The notes below the pieces were generated by a model. That model made no database searches. It had not been told where the DNA came from and saw only the letters and a list, made by a program, of their open reading frames with translations. The position numbers were made by a program, and so were the translations under genes. From Ganoderma boninense (lineage: Eukaryota; Basidiomycota; Agaricomycetes; Polyporales; Polyporaceae), in the NCBI GenBank assembly GCA_002900995.3, contig CM035311.1, forward strand, positions 1,550,001 to 1,614,000: DNA of 64,000 bases, in the 5' to 3' direction. This document shows, piece by piece, positions 22,701-34,921 of this stretch. The stretch's first letter is position 1; each line of letters starts with the position of its first letter.

Positions 22701-25700
22701 TTGCTATCAATTCGCTGCTGAACATCCTCAAGGACCAGTCATTGAGCAACCACCACTACAAGGTCATCGAAGCGATCATGTCGATCTTCAAGACCCAAGG
22801 GTTGAAGTGTGTGACGTTCCTGCCTCAGGTAAGCAGCATAGGATCTATGTTGTCTTTTGTTTGACATTGACCTTCCCGAGCGAAGATCATCCCTGCGTTT
22901 GCCTCGGTTGCCCGGACGGCGTCCTCGCGTGTGCAAGTTTTTCACTTAGAACAGTTGGCGATCCTGGTCAGCATCATCAAGCAGCATGTCCGTAACCACA
23001 CGACGGAGATCTTCAAGCTTGTCCAGGACCTGTGGGACAACGTGGTCCTGCAGCTCCCGCTCATGTCGCTCGTCGAGGCCCTGGGAAAAGCTCTTGATGC
23101 GGAGTTCAAGCCCTTCATCCCGATGATCCTGCCCCCAATCCTAAAGGTGTTCGAGGGAGAGCTCAACGACAAGACCGGGAATACGCAGATGAAGATATTC
23201 GATGTGTTCCTCACCTTCGGTGCGAATATCGAGGAGTATCTGCAGCTTGTCATCCCCCTCATCGTGAAAACGTACGAGCGCCCGGATGCCTCCACCGCCC
23301 TCCGGAAGAGGGCGATCCACACCATCGAGGGGTTAACGAGGCGGGTGAACTTCTCTGATCATGCGTCGAGAATCATCCATCCTTTGGTCCGCGTGCTGAA
23401 CACTGGGAACAACGAGCTCCGGCAGGCCGTCCTTGATACGCTGTGTGCGTTGATGCTGCAGCTAGGGTCTGACTTTGCCATCTTTGACCCCACGATCCGC
23501 AAGGTGCGAAGGGGGGATTCACCAGCCGTGTTTGGACGGAAGCTGATCATGTTTTAGACGATCCTGCGTCACCGAATCACGCACCACCGATACGAGAGCT
23601 ACATTGAGAAGCTTCTGAAGGGTGAACGCCTCCTACAAGAGACGTCTCTCAATGACCTGTGAGTTGGAAATGCTTTTTCGCGTCGCGCTTGACTAACTGG
23701 TGAACTAGGGCTGGCGAGGGCTCGAAGTCCGTTGACTTCCAGGCACCCGCCGAGGCGACGAAGATGGCCGTGAATCAGCAGCACCTCAAGTCGGCCTGGG
23801 ATGTTTCTTCAGTCTCGACGAAGGAGGACTGGATCGATTGGATTCAGAAGCTATCTGTCGAATTCATGCGAGAATCGCCTTCGCATGCTCTGCGGGCGTG
23901 CATGAGTCTGGTCGACGTCCACCAGCCGCTGGCAAAAGAGCTGTTCAATGCGGCCTTCGTGTCGTGCTGGGGTGAGCTCTACGACCAGTACCAGGTACGT
24001 TCCGCCGTAGCTTGGTTTTCGTCATTTCTTCAACGTGTCCTTGCAGGAGGATCTCGTGCGCTCCATTGAGTTTGCGATCATATCCAGCACTGCGCCATCC
24101 GAGCTAGTCCACAGGTTGCTCAACCTCGCTGAGTTCATGGAACACGAAGAAAAGCCGCTCCCGATTGAGAACCGCACTCTCGGCGAGTACGCGACGAAAT
24201 TCCACGCCTACGCTAAAGCGCTTCACTACAAGGAGCTGGAGTTCTTCACCGAGACCTCCCCCACGATCATCGAAGCGCTCATCAGCATCAATTCACGACT
24301 ACAGCAGCACGACGCGGCATGGGGCACTCTACTCGTCGCGCGGGAACAGTACGACGTTAGCAAGCACGAAGAGTGGTACGAGCGACTCGGGCGGTGGCAG
24401 GAGGCCCTGCAGACGTATGAGAAGCGCGCAGAGCAGGATCCTGGCGCACCTGACATTGCTCTCGGGCGCATGAGGTGTCTGCATGCGTTGGGGGAGTGGG
24501 ATCAGCTCGCAAAGCAAGTCGACGAGAACTGGACTAGCTCGAAGCCCGAGGAGAGGCGGGAGATAGCACCGATGGCTGCAGCGGCGGCATGGGCGCTGAA
24601 CGACTGGGAGTCGATGGACGACTACATCCAGACGATGAAGGCGGATTCTGCCGACAGGCCCTTTTACCGCGCGATCCTCGCCGTGCACCAGAACCAGTTC
24701 CCGAAGGCAATGCAGCAGATTGCGAAGGCCAGGGACCTGCTGGACCCAGAGCTCACTTCGTTAGCGGGTGAGAGTTACGGCCGGTCGTACAAGTAAGTGC
24801 ATTGTTAGTTGGCATTCATGGGGGCACGTCTCACATGGGTTGCAGTACGATGGTTCGGGCGCAGATGCTTTCGGAGCTGGAGGAGATAGTCAACTACAAG
24901 CAGCATGCCGACCAGCCAGATCGTCAAGCTGGCATGCGGAAGACCTGGATGAAAAGGTAACCACCCCATCAATAGTACGGTCGGACGGTCTGACACATCC
25001 GTCTCGATCAGGCTGCAAGGGTGCCAGCCGGACGTGGAGGTCTGGCAGCGCATCCTTCAAGTGCGCGCACTGGTTCTCTCGCCTGAGGACGACCCCGTCA
25101 TGTGGATCAAGTTCGCCAACCTATGCCGCAAGTCGGATCGCATGTTCCTTGCTGAGAAGACCATCAACTCTCTGTTGTTCCCCGACAGGGTAAGTCTGCC
25201 CATCATTGTCGTCAGGCGTCATTCTCACACTGTCTTCTAGCATCATCAGCCTCCAGGCTACCGCGAACAGCAGTACTCGAAGGCGCCTCCAATGGTCATC
25301 TACGCACATCTCAAGTGTAACTGGGCGAAGGACGAGAAGGAGGACACCCTCAGCTACCTTCGCGACTTCTCGACCAAGCTTGCCCGCGATATCCAGAACG
25401 GAACGACGCCGCGAGCTGAGCCTGTGGGCAGTGGTAAGTTGGAAGAGCTTTCCCGTTTACTGGCCCGTTGCTATTTCAAGCTTGGCGAATGGCAATTTGC
25501 GCTCAAGGAGGAGTGGGATGCGGTATGTGCTGACCAGGCGCGTTCGGATGACGCTTCTAACATCGACGAGACAGCGCAACATCAAGGACATCCTCCAATC
25601 GTACTATTTGGCGACGCACTACGACTCTTCATGGTACAAGGCATGGCATACCTGGGCGTTGGCCAACTTCGAGGTGGTCGGCTTCCTGGAGAACGAACAG

Positions 25701-28337
25701 TACAACAAGATCAGCGATGTTCCCGATAACGAGCTCACGGCTCACATCGTGTCGGCAGTCAATGGGTTCTTCCGCTCGATCTCTCTCAGGAATGAGAACG
25801 CGCTACAGGATACGCTCAGGCTGCTTACGCTGTGGTTCAAGTACGGCGCACATGAAGATGTTAGCTATGCCATGAGTAATGGCTTCACTGACGTTGAGGT
25901 TGACACCTGGTTGGAGGTTATCCCTCAGGTAAGCACCTGCTTTTCATTCTTTTACGGCGGAAACACCCATCCAATCCCAGATCATTGCGCGCATTCAAAC
26001 TCCGAGCAACAACATTCGGCGGACCATCAACAACCTCCTGACTGAAGTCGGGAAACACCATCCTCAAGCACTTGTCTATGCTCTCACTGTGGCATCGAAG
26101 TCATCAAGCGTCGTGCGGAAGACGGCGGCATTGCACATCATGGATCGCATGCGAGACCACAGCCTGGTGATAGTCGAACAGGCGCTCCTTGTTAGCCACG
26201 AGCTTGTTCGTGTGGCCATTCTCTGGCACGAATTGTGGCACGAGGGCCTTGAGGAGGCTTCGCGTCTGTACTTCACGGACCACAACCCGATGGGCATGAT
26301 CGCTTTCTTGGAGCCTCTCCACGACATGCTCGAGGTGTGTGGTATTCTTGCTTCATGTTCTCGAGCAGATCGGCCAACCTTCCTTCCAGGGTCCCAAAAC
26401 TGCCCGCGAAATCTCCTTCACACAAGTCTTCGGTCGTGACCTTCACGAAGCACGAGAAGCATGCCGACGATACACCATTTATGGCGAGAAGCGCGATCTG
26501 GAGAAGGCGTGGGAGATCTACTATGGAGTGAGTTTTTTCCTGCGTTGAAATGGCTTCTAAACTAAAATAAATTGCGCTGCAGGTGTTCAAGAAGATCGAG
26601 AAGCAGCTGCCGCAGCTCACGACGCTGGACCTGCAATACGTGTCTCCCGAGCTCCTCAAGGCACGAAGTCTTGAGCTCGCCGTCCCTGGCACGTATCAGA
26701 GCGGGAAACCGGTCATCAAGATCAACAGCTTCGCGCCTAAGCTCACTGTCATTTCCTCCAAGCAACGACCACGTCAGCTCTCAGTGAAAGGCAGTGACGG
26801 CGTCGACTACCAGTTCGCGTTGAAAGGTCACGAAGATTTGCGACAGGACGAGCGTGTCATGCAGTTGTTCAACTTGGTCAACGGTCTCCTGTCGGTCGAT
26901 ACCGACTGCTTCAAGAGGCGTCTTCACATTCCACACTTCCCGGTCATCCCTCTGGCGCCGAACGCCGGTTTGTCTGGGTGGGTCAAGAACAGCGATACGC
27001 TTCATGTGCTCGTCCGGGACTACCGAGAGTCGAGGAAGGTGTTACTGAACATCGAGTACCGCCTGATGCTGCAGGTACGGGTCCTCGCGATTCTGTTGCA
27101 TTTGACGGTCTCTGATCGCATTAAACACAGATGGCGCCCGATTACGAGAACCTCATCCTCTTGCAGAAGATCGAAGTTTTCGAGTATGCACTCGAGAACA
27201 CTACTGGACAAGACCTCTACAGGGTCCTCTGGCTCAAGAGCATGAACTCGGAGCACTGGCTCGAGCGTCGCGCAACATATACTCGCTCGCTCGCCGTCAA
27301 CAGCATGGTCGGCCACATTCTCGGCCTTGGTGATCGTCATCCGTCCAACCTCATGCTCGAGCGCAGTAGTGGCAAGATGGTGCACATTGACTTCGGCGAC
27401 TGCTTTGAGGTAGGCACTTGCTATCCTTGTTGAGCATCTTCTCAGCTGTTGGATGCTAACGTGCATTATGCTAGGTGGCCATGCACCGCGAGAAGTTCCC
27501 TGAGAAGATTCCATTCCGACTGACGAGGATGCTCACGCATGCGATGGAAGTGAGCGGCATCGAGGGCAGCTTCAGGAACACATGCGAGATCAGCATGAAA
27601 GTCCTCCGAGACAACAAAGAGTCTCTCATGGCAGTGCTTGAGGCGTTGGTGTACGACCCCCTGATTAACTGGCGACTGATACAACCCGATGTCGAACGTA
27701 CGTTCTTTTCTTCAACTCGCTTGTCAATTCTCGTCAGTTTGGACGTCATTCGTCACTGTCTCTCTGCTGGACTTCCAACTCGGAAGTGCCCCTTTCTTCC
27801 CTCTGTTTCTATATCTAGGTTCCGTACTGATGGGTCCTTACGTGTGCACTTCAAATTTTAGGTGACAGCGGTCGCGCGGCTGACCTGGTTCGCACCGCTG
27901 CGTATTCCACGGCGCCGATCCGCAAGCTGAAAGCGGACGAGAACGACATCCTGAACGGTACGTTCCGAGATTTTCGCGCGATTGCGTTTGAAGGTTTGAC
28001 GAGCTATTCCATTCAGAGGCGCAGGAAGTCCGGAACGAACGCGCCCTCTTTGTATACAGACGTGTACAAGATAAGCTCACTGGTACGTCATCGTGAACAT
28101 GTGTATCTTGCCCTGAGCTCACCCGCCTTCTTTTGCCACTCGTGTTTTCCGCCGTAGGACGAGATTTCAACCCGGAAGAGCCTCTTTCTGTATCTGCTCA
28201 GGTGGACAAGCTGATCCTACAGGCAACGTCGTTGGAGAACTTATGTCAATGCTTCTCTGGATGGTACGTAGGAGTGATGTCCTGTCGGGTTTCTCTCTTG
28301 GACTCACCTTGGTTTCCACAGGTGCGCGTTCTGGTGA
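19725..28337 (+). CDS. TOR1: TOR kinase (phosphatidylinositol 3-kinase-related kinase)
   Basis: Catalytic subunit of TORC1/TORC2, the nutrient-sensing Ser/Thr kinase controlling growth. The start is [20 protein letters not shown] (ATG 19725), and the stop is the conserved last exon ...CQCFSGW|CAFW* ending at 28337. In order: HEAT repeats (about 19.7-23.7 kb); FAT domain (about 23.8-25.9 kb, e.g. [20 protein letters not shown]); FRB (about 26.2-26.6 kb, [14 protein letters not shown] and [10 protein letters not shown]); kinase (about 26.65-27.7 kb) with [16 protein letters not shown], catalytic loop [12 protein letters not shown] and HIDFGDCFE; and FATC (28.2-28.34 kb, [20 protein letters not shown]). 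The estimated length, a little over 2,300 residues, matches the family. About 20 short introns are inferred. All key kinase residues are present, with no frame break seen. This is the most certain gene in the window. Confidence 0.95.
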
Positions 28338-28773
28338 ATGCCAAACCTTATTGTATTACTACCACATGCTTGCTTTGTACTGTCGCATACCATCTGGACT
28401 ATCACTACCTAGTCTACTTAATATATTGGATGTCCGCTTCTCGGCACATACCACGGAGGTGTTCAGTCTAGCTTTCACATTGACCGCGGGGCAGGCAATA
28501 TGAGCAGACGTCTCACGACTCGTGGGCCCGTTTTAGCTTGTGCCCCCAGTTTAGACAGACCACCCGAAGCGTATCTACGGCACGGGTAGACGAGCGACCG
28601 GGTTGCGTGCGGGGATGCTTGGGGCACGAAGGAAGAGAAGGGGGTGAATAGGTGGCGGTTGGGAAAGTTGCGGCGGGTAGCGAAAGGGCGCGACCGCCGC
28701 CTGTCACACGGTCGCCGTCTCGTCGAGGCGACCGAGTCGCTCGCTTGCCCCACCAACTTGAGGCGGTCCAACG
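28338..28773. other. Intergenic between TOR and the RCC2-PHD gene
   Basis: Tandem intergenic spacer of 436 bp containing the TOR 3' flank and the promoter of the next gene. No feature is recognised. Several short Py-rich tracts lie near 28690-28730. Confidence 0.5.
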
Positions 28774-31171
28774 ATGTCCAGCCCTTCCACGCCCGCCGCC
28801 ACCAGCTCCCAACCTGAACAGCAATGGGGTAGAGGTTCGTTGGTCCGTTCTTAAGCACTGTGAAGTCCACTCAGTTGTCGTTTCCTCTCAACTTCAGTCC
28901 TGCTATGTGGAGGTACCGACTGGTGAGTATCCACGCTCTGGTATGGCGGTTTCTTTGTTGGCGGCTTCGTCTTTCGTTCCCAGTCTACGTTCGGTAGACA
29001 GTGGCTGACAGTGGACACAGGACGCGACTAGGCAAGAAAGACAAGGGAGGGAAGAAGAACCAAGAGGACGAGCCCAGGTGAGTTCCGCCCCCACACCCTC
29101 GCAACCCCCCCGTGGTTATGGAGCCGTGTCCCGCAGTACCGACCTCCTTGAGCCCCACATCCTCCGCTCCTTGAGCAACATTAAGGCAGCCTCGATCCAC
29201 GCTTCATGCGTGGGCTGCCACTGCGTCGTGCTCGACGTCGACGGCACTGCATGGATGTTCGGGCGCAACGACAAGTCGTGCATGGGGGTCACTGGGGTGG
29301 ACGAGATCTCGGAGAACGAGCCGCGGCGGCTCACGGCACAGGAGCTGGGTGCGTCGAAGGGTACGCGTTTCGTGCACGCGGCGTGCGGGCGGAACCACAC
29401 CTTGCTCGTGGGAAGCGACGGGCAGCTGTGGACCGCGGGGCAGAACCACGCTGGCCAGGTGAGCGCATTCAGCCGTGAGGTAACCGAGCCAAACGTTCTC
29501 AAACGCCGCATGTGCAGTGCGGACACACGGTGTGCCCGGAGATTCAGGCGTTTAAACTTGTGAATGGGCCGAAGCTGGGGGGTGCGAAGGAGAAGGTAGT
29601 CAAGGCGGCGGCCGGTATCACGTTCTCCGTGGTCCTGACTGAGAGCGGGAAAGGTGAGTAGACCGTCGCTCTCATCGGGGCCGCCGTTCCGAGCGTGATC
29701 GTGTTTAGTGTTCGCATTCGGAAGCGAGGAGAAGGGCCAGCTTGGGAACGGGCAGGCAGGGGAACGCATTGTGTCGGCTGGAAAGTCTGCCTTTGATTTT
29801 GAAGAAGAACCAAGTACGTCCTTCCGACGCCTTCGATTACCGCCTTCCGGGACGTTTGATAACCATAATGCGCTCCGTGCGTTCCTAGTTCTCGTCAAGG
29901 GGCTTGCCGAACGGAAGATTGTCCAGATCGCCTGCGGTCCTCAACACACGATCGCGCTTGACAGTGATGGGTACGTCCTCTGATCGGACTTCTCGCCGTG
30001 GTGTCAATATTGACTGCTGTGGAACAGCCGTGTCTTTGTCTGGGGCTACAATGGCTACTGTCGTCTTGGCCTTGGAAATCAGGTCGACGCCCTCGTCCCG
30101 AAACAAGTCCCCCAGTTCGCTGGTCCCAATGAGATTACCATGGGTGCCCACGTTGTGGCTGGACCATCAAACTCCGTGGTGATCGACAAGCAGGGTATGT
30201 ATTGGATGGCCGGAAAATGGAAGAACACTGGCGATGGTACGATACCTCTCCCTTCAGCTAGGTTTTGACACTTTCCGAGTGTTCACCCTTCTTGTGATGC
30301 AGGTTCCGGTGGCCAACCATTTTCAACGTTCAAGTACATCCAGGACATCATGTACGTAACTGTTCCCCGCATTATTCCGTGCTAGGATGGTGTCTGACCG
30401 GCGTAACCATAGGGGGTGCAAGATTACCCATGCTGCCTGTGGCGGCGTTACTCACTGGGCTCTCGCACTCGAGGATGATGGGATTATGACAATTGCCTTC
30501 GGGCAAGGCGCGCTTAACGGTGAGCTTGGACATGGGCCAGACCAGCCGAAAAGCGCGACGAAGCCTACGCAAAATAAGCCTCTCGCTGGAATTGAAGTCC
30601 TTCAGTACGTGTTCATGCTTTCTTGCCTCGTACCATTCTGAAGAGGATACCGTAAACCAGGGTTGCAGGGGGCCAGAATACGAGTTTCATCTTGGCGCGT
30701 CCGAGTGACAAGTTTTCTGACCTTCCCCGCCATCCGTACGAAGTGAACCCGCCTGACATCTGTGTCGTCTGTGATCAGGACAACGGGGAAGATGATTCTC
30801 CGTTGGAATGCGACAAGGTAAGACGGTCCTCCCCCCCTTCTCGCTACAGCCATGCTGACTAGGTCATACTACGCATAGTGCGACTACCCTTACCACTTGA
30901 AGTGCCTGGACCCTCCGTTGGACGCCGTGCCCGACGGTGAGTGGTTCTGCCCCGAATGCGAAGCGGACCCTGGTGCGCCAGTTTCACTCGATGGCGTGAG
31001 AAGGAAGCCCAAGGCCAAGAAAGCGAAGCACGACGACGGTGACGCGTCGCCAAAACCTGGTCAAAAGCGCAAGGCTGCCACACAGAGTGGCGGTACGTTT
31101 TCTGTCTCTGCCTCTTCCGTGCTCTGAGGTAACTAACTTTGACACTACCAGCTGCGAAGCGTAAGAAATAG
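28774..31171 (+). CDS. RCC2-like (TD-60) RCC1-repeat protein with C-terminal PHD finger
   Basis: Seven-bladed RCC1-type propeller most like metazoan RCC2/TD-60, followed by a PHD zinc finger and a basic tail. The start is MSSPSTPAATSSQPEQQWG (ATG 28774), spliced to VLLCGGTDWTRLGKKDKGG. RCC1 repeats include AWMFGRNDKSCMG, FVHAACGRNHTLLVGSDG, VFAFGSEEKGQLGNG, IVQIACGPQHTIALDSDG, VFVWGYNGYCRLGLGNQ, then AACGGVTHWALALEDDG and GELGHGPDQPKS, corresponding to RCC2 segments in order. The PHD (30750-30965) has the full C4-H-C3 set: CVVC, CDKC, YHLKC, WFCPEC. The C-terminus ends GAAKRKK, a likely nuclear signal, at a TAG (31171). Proposed role: nuclear, reading histone tails while contacting chromatin or a small GTPase (inference). 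Animal RCC2 as I know it lacks the PHD. The intron count is approximate. Confidence 0.88.
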
Positions 31172-31587
31172 TCTGCGTATTTGCGCGAGGACTGGCATGT
31201 AGTCACGTCCTCAACACAACATTATCCACGTCACGAATTCCGTTTGTTTTGTCAGGTTTTCCTTAGTATATGCACAACTCTCTTTGGATTGTATATGTAT
31301 AGGCATCTCCACTCACTCACCTCCACTCGCACATCTCTTTGGACGGTATGATCACAAGCGGGACCTTGTAGTCGTAACGCCTCTATATATCGGCAGTGTA
31401 TTATTGTATGGGTATCTCCTACATAGACAAACGGACGGACGGATGAGCTGGAGCATGGCGAGCACCGCGCGTTTGCCTATGGGTAGGTATATCGCACCCC
31501 GAAGTCCGTGTACTCGTGCGTACCACATTTCTCGTGCACTAGGACCTCCACCAAATCCGTATCAACAAAGCAGCAAAACATGTCCCT
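31172..31587. other. Convergent intergenic region
   Basis: Spacer of 416 bp between two convergent genes; it should hold both 3' ends. No feature is recognised. Confidence 0.5.
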
Positions 31588-33652
31588 CTACCCGTAATAT
31601 TTGATGAGGATCCATGCGAATGCGAGAGTGATGACAATGACGAGGGTGAACGCGCCGCCGACGTAGAGCATCATCTCAACAGGGCTCGCCTCCTGCGCAG
31701 GCTTGCGCTCCAGCTTGCCTGACTTTTCACGGAGCTCGCTCATGCGCTTCTCGCGGGCAAGCTCCTGATCGCGAGCCTGTGCGGCCACGGCGATCTTGGT
31801 GCGCGCGTCATATGGGTCGAACGCGACCCCGCCGGACACCTGCTGGATGCGCACGAAGGAGGGATAGTGGCGCTCGCACCAATGCTCGATCTTACCGCAC
31901 GCGACGGAGAGGCGGAGGAATGAGGGGTCATCGGGCACAGCGCGCGCGTGAATCTTGCGAGCGTAGTCGCGGAAGATGTACGCGACGTCGCGGGGGTTTG
32001 TGGACCGCATAATCAGCTGTGGGCGCAGCGCGCACATACAACCGCCATCATCAGTCATAGAGGGAACAGGTAGAGGGTAGGCGGCGCACCGAGGCGGCTT
32101 CGGCCCTGCGGATCTTGATGTGGTTGTGGAACATGTCGTAGTTCATGAAGCACAGGCTGAGGGTCGCCATCGCCATCGTCTGCGGGATCGCGCAGAAGCA
32201 GAAGATGCTCTGCTTTGTGAGCAGGCGGAGGTAGTCGAGCGAGTCCGTCGCGTGCCCGAGCACGTCGACAACCATCCCGCTCTGCACCCACAGCGCCTGC
32301 TTCTCGTTGCCCGCCTGGTACAGCTCGCGCATCTCGCGGAAGCCGGTCGCGCGCCCGACCGCCTTCCCGTACGCGTCGCGGCCCCAGATCTCGCGCGGCC
32401 AGAAGAAGCGGCGCTCCTCGGCGTCCTCGCGGAAGTCACGGATGATGTTTGTCTTCTGGAGCATGAGCCCCATCGCGTTGGTGAGCTCGAGCTGGTCCCC
32501 AAGCCATTCCGCCTCCTTGCCGGATGCGGCCCAGAAGCGTGTGAGGCCTTCGCCGACTAGCCCAGCGACGTAGTGGCAGTAGAGGTTGTACTCGTCGACA
32601 GTCTCGACGTAAATGGAGTTCGTCGTCGCCGCTTTGTGTGCGTAGTCAGCCATGCCGGTTTGCATCTTTTCTGTAATGTCGATAATGATGTCCCGGTAGC
32701 TGTCGCAGGAAAACGAAAACATAAGCACATACAGTAAGTGAAACTTGCGTGAGAGAAACATCCGGAGGAGAGAGCGCACCATGTGTCAAGGCGGTTGAGC
32801 TCTTCGCTCACGTTTGTCCACTCGACGAGAAGCTGCCGGTCCTTTTCCTTTGGGCCACACTCGTCAAATGTCCAACCGGGCTTGACAGCGAGTTTATGGA
32901 ATTGTCGGAGTATTGGTTGTTTTTTCTCGTCAGGAAGCGTCATGTCATCTTCGATCGTGTCCAAGCCTCGTAGCACAAGGTAGAATAGGCAAACCTGCAA
33001 AATGCAACGCGTCAGTATTGGAGGTTTCCAATACATGTGTTACCGTTATGTAGATCCAGGGAGTTGCAAAAAGTACTGGGTTCGCACCCTCCCAAGTCAC
33101 TCGTACACCACGTCCTCATAATGCAACGACAGAAGGTCAAGTTGCGCAGTTCTGCGCTCCGTTCGACACTGGGGGGAGCGCCAAGTCTAGCGAACTAAAC
33201 TATGATAACGAGGGAATGTGGATGATTAATGTGGAATCCACGTTGCCAACGCAGTCAACACAAGCCAAGCTTTAGCTAATGCTCGTCGTCTTGCGACGAA
33301 CCTTCTTTGGATTGAGAACAGGAATGGGACCACTTCCACACTATAGAGCCCTGGCCAATGCTGTGTACCGGGGGAAAACTGGACGGGCGCGACGCGGGCG
33401 TATAAACAGCGGGGTACTCACCACTCTTGCCAAATCACCCTCGAGTTCCTTGATGACCCCCGAGAAACTTCGACTGGTCTGGTCAAGGAACTCCCAACAC
33501 CTGCGCATAGTAGGGCGGTCCCATCCCGAGGTAGGGTGTTCCGAGACTTGTGTAATGTCGCGCTTTGTTTCGTGCCAGAGCTTGTACTGGATGAGGGTGC
33601 GGAACTCGAAGGGATGGGTGAGGAGGAGGGTGAGCATCGACGCCGCGCTCAT
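31588..33652 (-). CDS. ERG9: Squalene synthase (farnesyl-diphosphate farnesyltransferase)
   Basis: Joins two farnesyl diphosphates head to head to make squalene, the first committed step of ergosterol synthesis, at the ER membrane. The start is MSAASMLTLLLTHPFEFRTL (33652). Both Asp-rich substrate/Mg motifs are present: LRGLDTIEDDMTLPDE (near 32950) and KTNIIRDFREDAEERRFF (near 32450). The family signatures MADYAHKA, YCHYVAGLVGEGLTRFWAAS and GLMLQKTNIIRDFRED also appear. The C-terminus carries a hydrophobic anchor (MMLYVGGAFTLVIVITLAFA) ending ILIKYYG at a TAG (31588). Exon 1 (33422-33652) is separated from exon 2 by a 427-nt intron, far longer than the others in this window; later introns lie near 32700-32780 and 32010-32070. 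Size and domain order match intact fungal ERG9. Confidence 0.95.
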
Positions 33653-33814
33653 TGTGCCGAAGTGTTGGGGGGTAGAATAAAGATACAAATGCGGGGCAGA
33701 CGGGCCTGGGCAGATCAGACTCGAGGGGACACGCTGGCGAGGTTGGAGGCGGCGAGGACACGACTTGCCCTTTCACTTCTACCCGAATTTCGCGGTCGTA
33801 CCACTGCCCACCCG

Positions 33815-33820
33815 CACGTG
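33815..33820. promoter_or_regulatory. CACGTG E-box in the divergent ERG9 promoter
   Basis: The palindrome CACGTG, in the context gcacgtgacc, lies 163 bp upstream of the ERG9 start and 109 bp upstream of the divergent small gene. SREBP-family bHLH regulators bind E-box or SRE-like sites at fungal sterol genes, so this is a candidate site. A single hexamer can occur by chance. Confidence 0.35.
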
Positions 33821-33928
33821 ACCGGCCCGCTCCATGCACTGTCTTCGATCGTTCTTCTGCTCTCCCAAGCTCGTCCTCGAGTAGGCACGGCGGTTGCTTC
33901 ACCATCCCCCCTGTCTACCACCCTCGTC

Positions 33929-34227
33929 ATGTCCGACGCCGTCTTGACTCCGCCTCTCCGTCTCCAGACCGTCAGCGTCCAGCAGATCTCGTCCGACGTC
34001 GCCCAAAAACGCCTTGACAATTTCCTCCATCGCTTCCGCACTCGCAACCTTGCCAAAAACAGCGGTGAGACGACCACCTCCGTCCAATTGCAGAAGCTCG
34101 CCGATGCCCTAAACGATGAACATGTCCAAGCCAACTCCTGTTCGTGTTCGCATCGTTGCATGGAACCCTTTAACTGATCACCTCATTTCGTAGCGTGACC
34201 ATGCGTCTACAGGTCGAATTGCGCTAG
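33929..34227 (+). CDS. Small hypothetical protein, about 82 aa, divergent from ERG9
   Basis: ATG at 33929 opens MSDAVLTPPLRLQTVSVQQI and continues DVAQKRLDNFLHRFRTRN and SVQLQKLADALNDEHVQA, helical-looking and polar. A 50-nt intron (about 34144-34193, weak GTGTTC donor, TTTCGTAG acceptor) would add SVTMRLQVELR before a TAG at 34227. Without splicing the frame ends at 34177 after EPFN. No signal peptide or membrane segment is seen. It looks like a small coiled or helical subunit of some complex, but I do not recognise the family. It shares a 276-bp bidirectional promoter with ERG9. Confidence 0.5.
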
Positions 34228-34921
34228 GTGGTCTTATGGTGTCGACACCCGTGTGTCATGCCAAATGGCCAACGTAACATGTGGTTTGCAAGCATTCAAT
34301 GGCCCCATCGCCTCCCCATCCCACTACTTGCGAGGATCTACCTTGCGTTATCGAGGCATTTCAAACCTTGGCGGACCGGGTGGGCGAGTTGATGATGAAT
34401 ATGAATGAGTGGTCGCGACGCTGGTGAAGGAGCTGGCGTTTCAAAGTAGGTACGCTGGGAAACGTTTTGCACTACCGCTATAATCCTAACGCCGTGTGGG
34501 CTAGACACATTGCTGCCTTTCGGTAGGATGTGCTCTGCTAGTCCGGTACTGCTCAACCCCTACAATGGCAAATGCTCGTGTATTCATACCTTTCTTTGCT
34601 GCTGCCTGACGAGCGAGCTGGTAGGCGAAGGTCCCATTTGCGCTAGTATGGCTCTCAAATGACCGGCCAGGATTTTCAAGTACATGTCCAGCAGTTTACG
34701 TGGTAGCTCCGCCATATTTTGTACCTCTTCCAAGCCATCGATGTCAACCGTAGCGTGTAGCTTGGGAATTCTTCCAAAGAGATGTAAGGGATGTAGTTGT
34801 TTTGAAGCCATCATTGTACAGCTAGCTTCGTATCGCTGGCTGCTTAGGTCTGATTGAACTGACTGCGGCCTTTTCAATCGTTCGGCATAAATTCTGGTCA
34901 AGGTCGTGGAGAAAAATTGAG
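34228..34921. other. Intergenic, nothing recognised
   Basis: Contains only short open frames and the downstream flank of the minus-strand tRNA gene. Confidence 0.45.
34912..34916 (-). terminator. RNA polymerase III terminator (T5) of second tRNA-Pro
   Basis: On the minus strand, five T residues begin a few bases after the tRNA discriminator base. Confidence 0.75.

Noticed and set aside
33040..33120. Possible tRNA inside ERG9 intron 1 (gggttcgcaccctcc)
   Set aside because: The T-arm-like string lacks a paired stem, and no acceptor stem or anticodon arm can be drawn.
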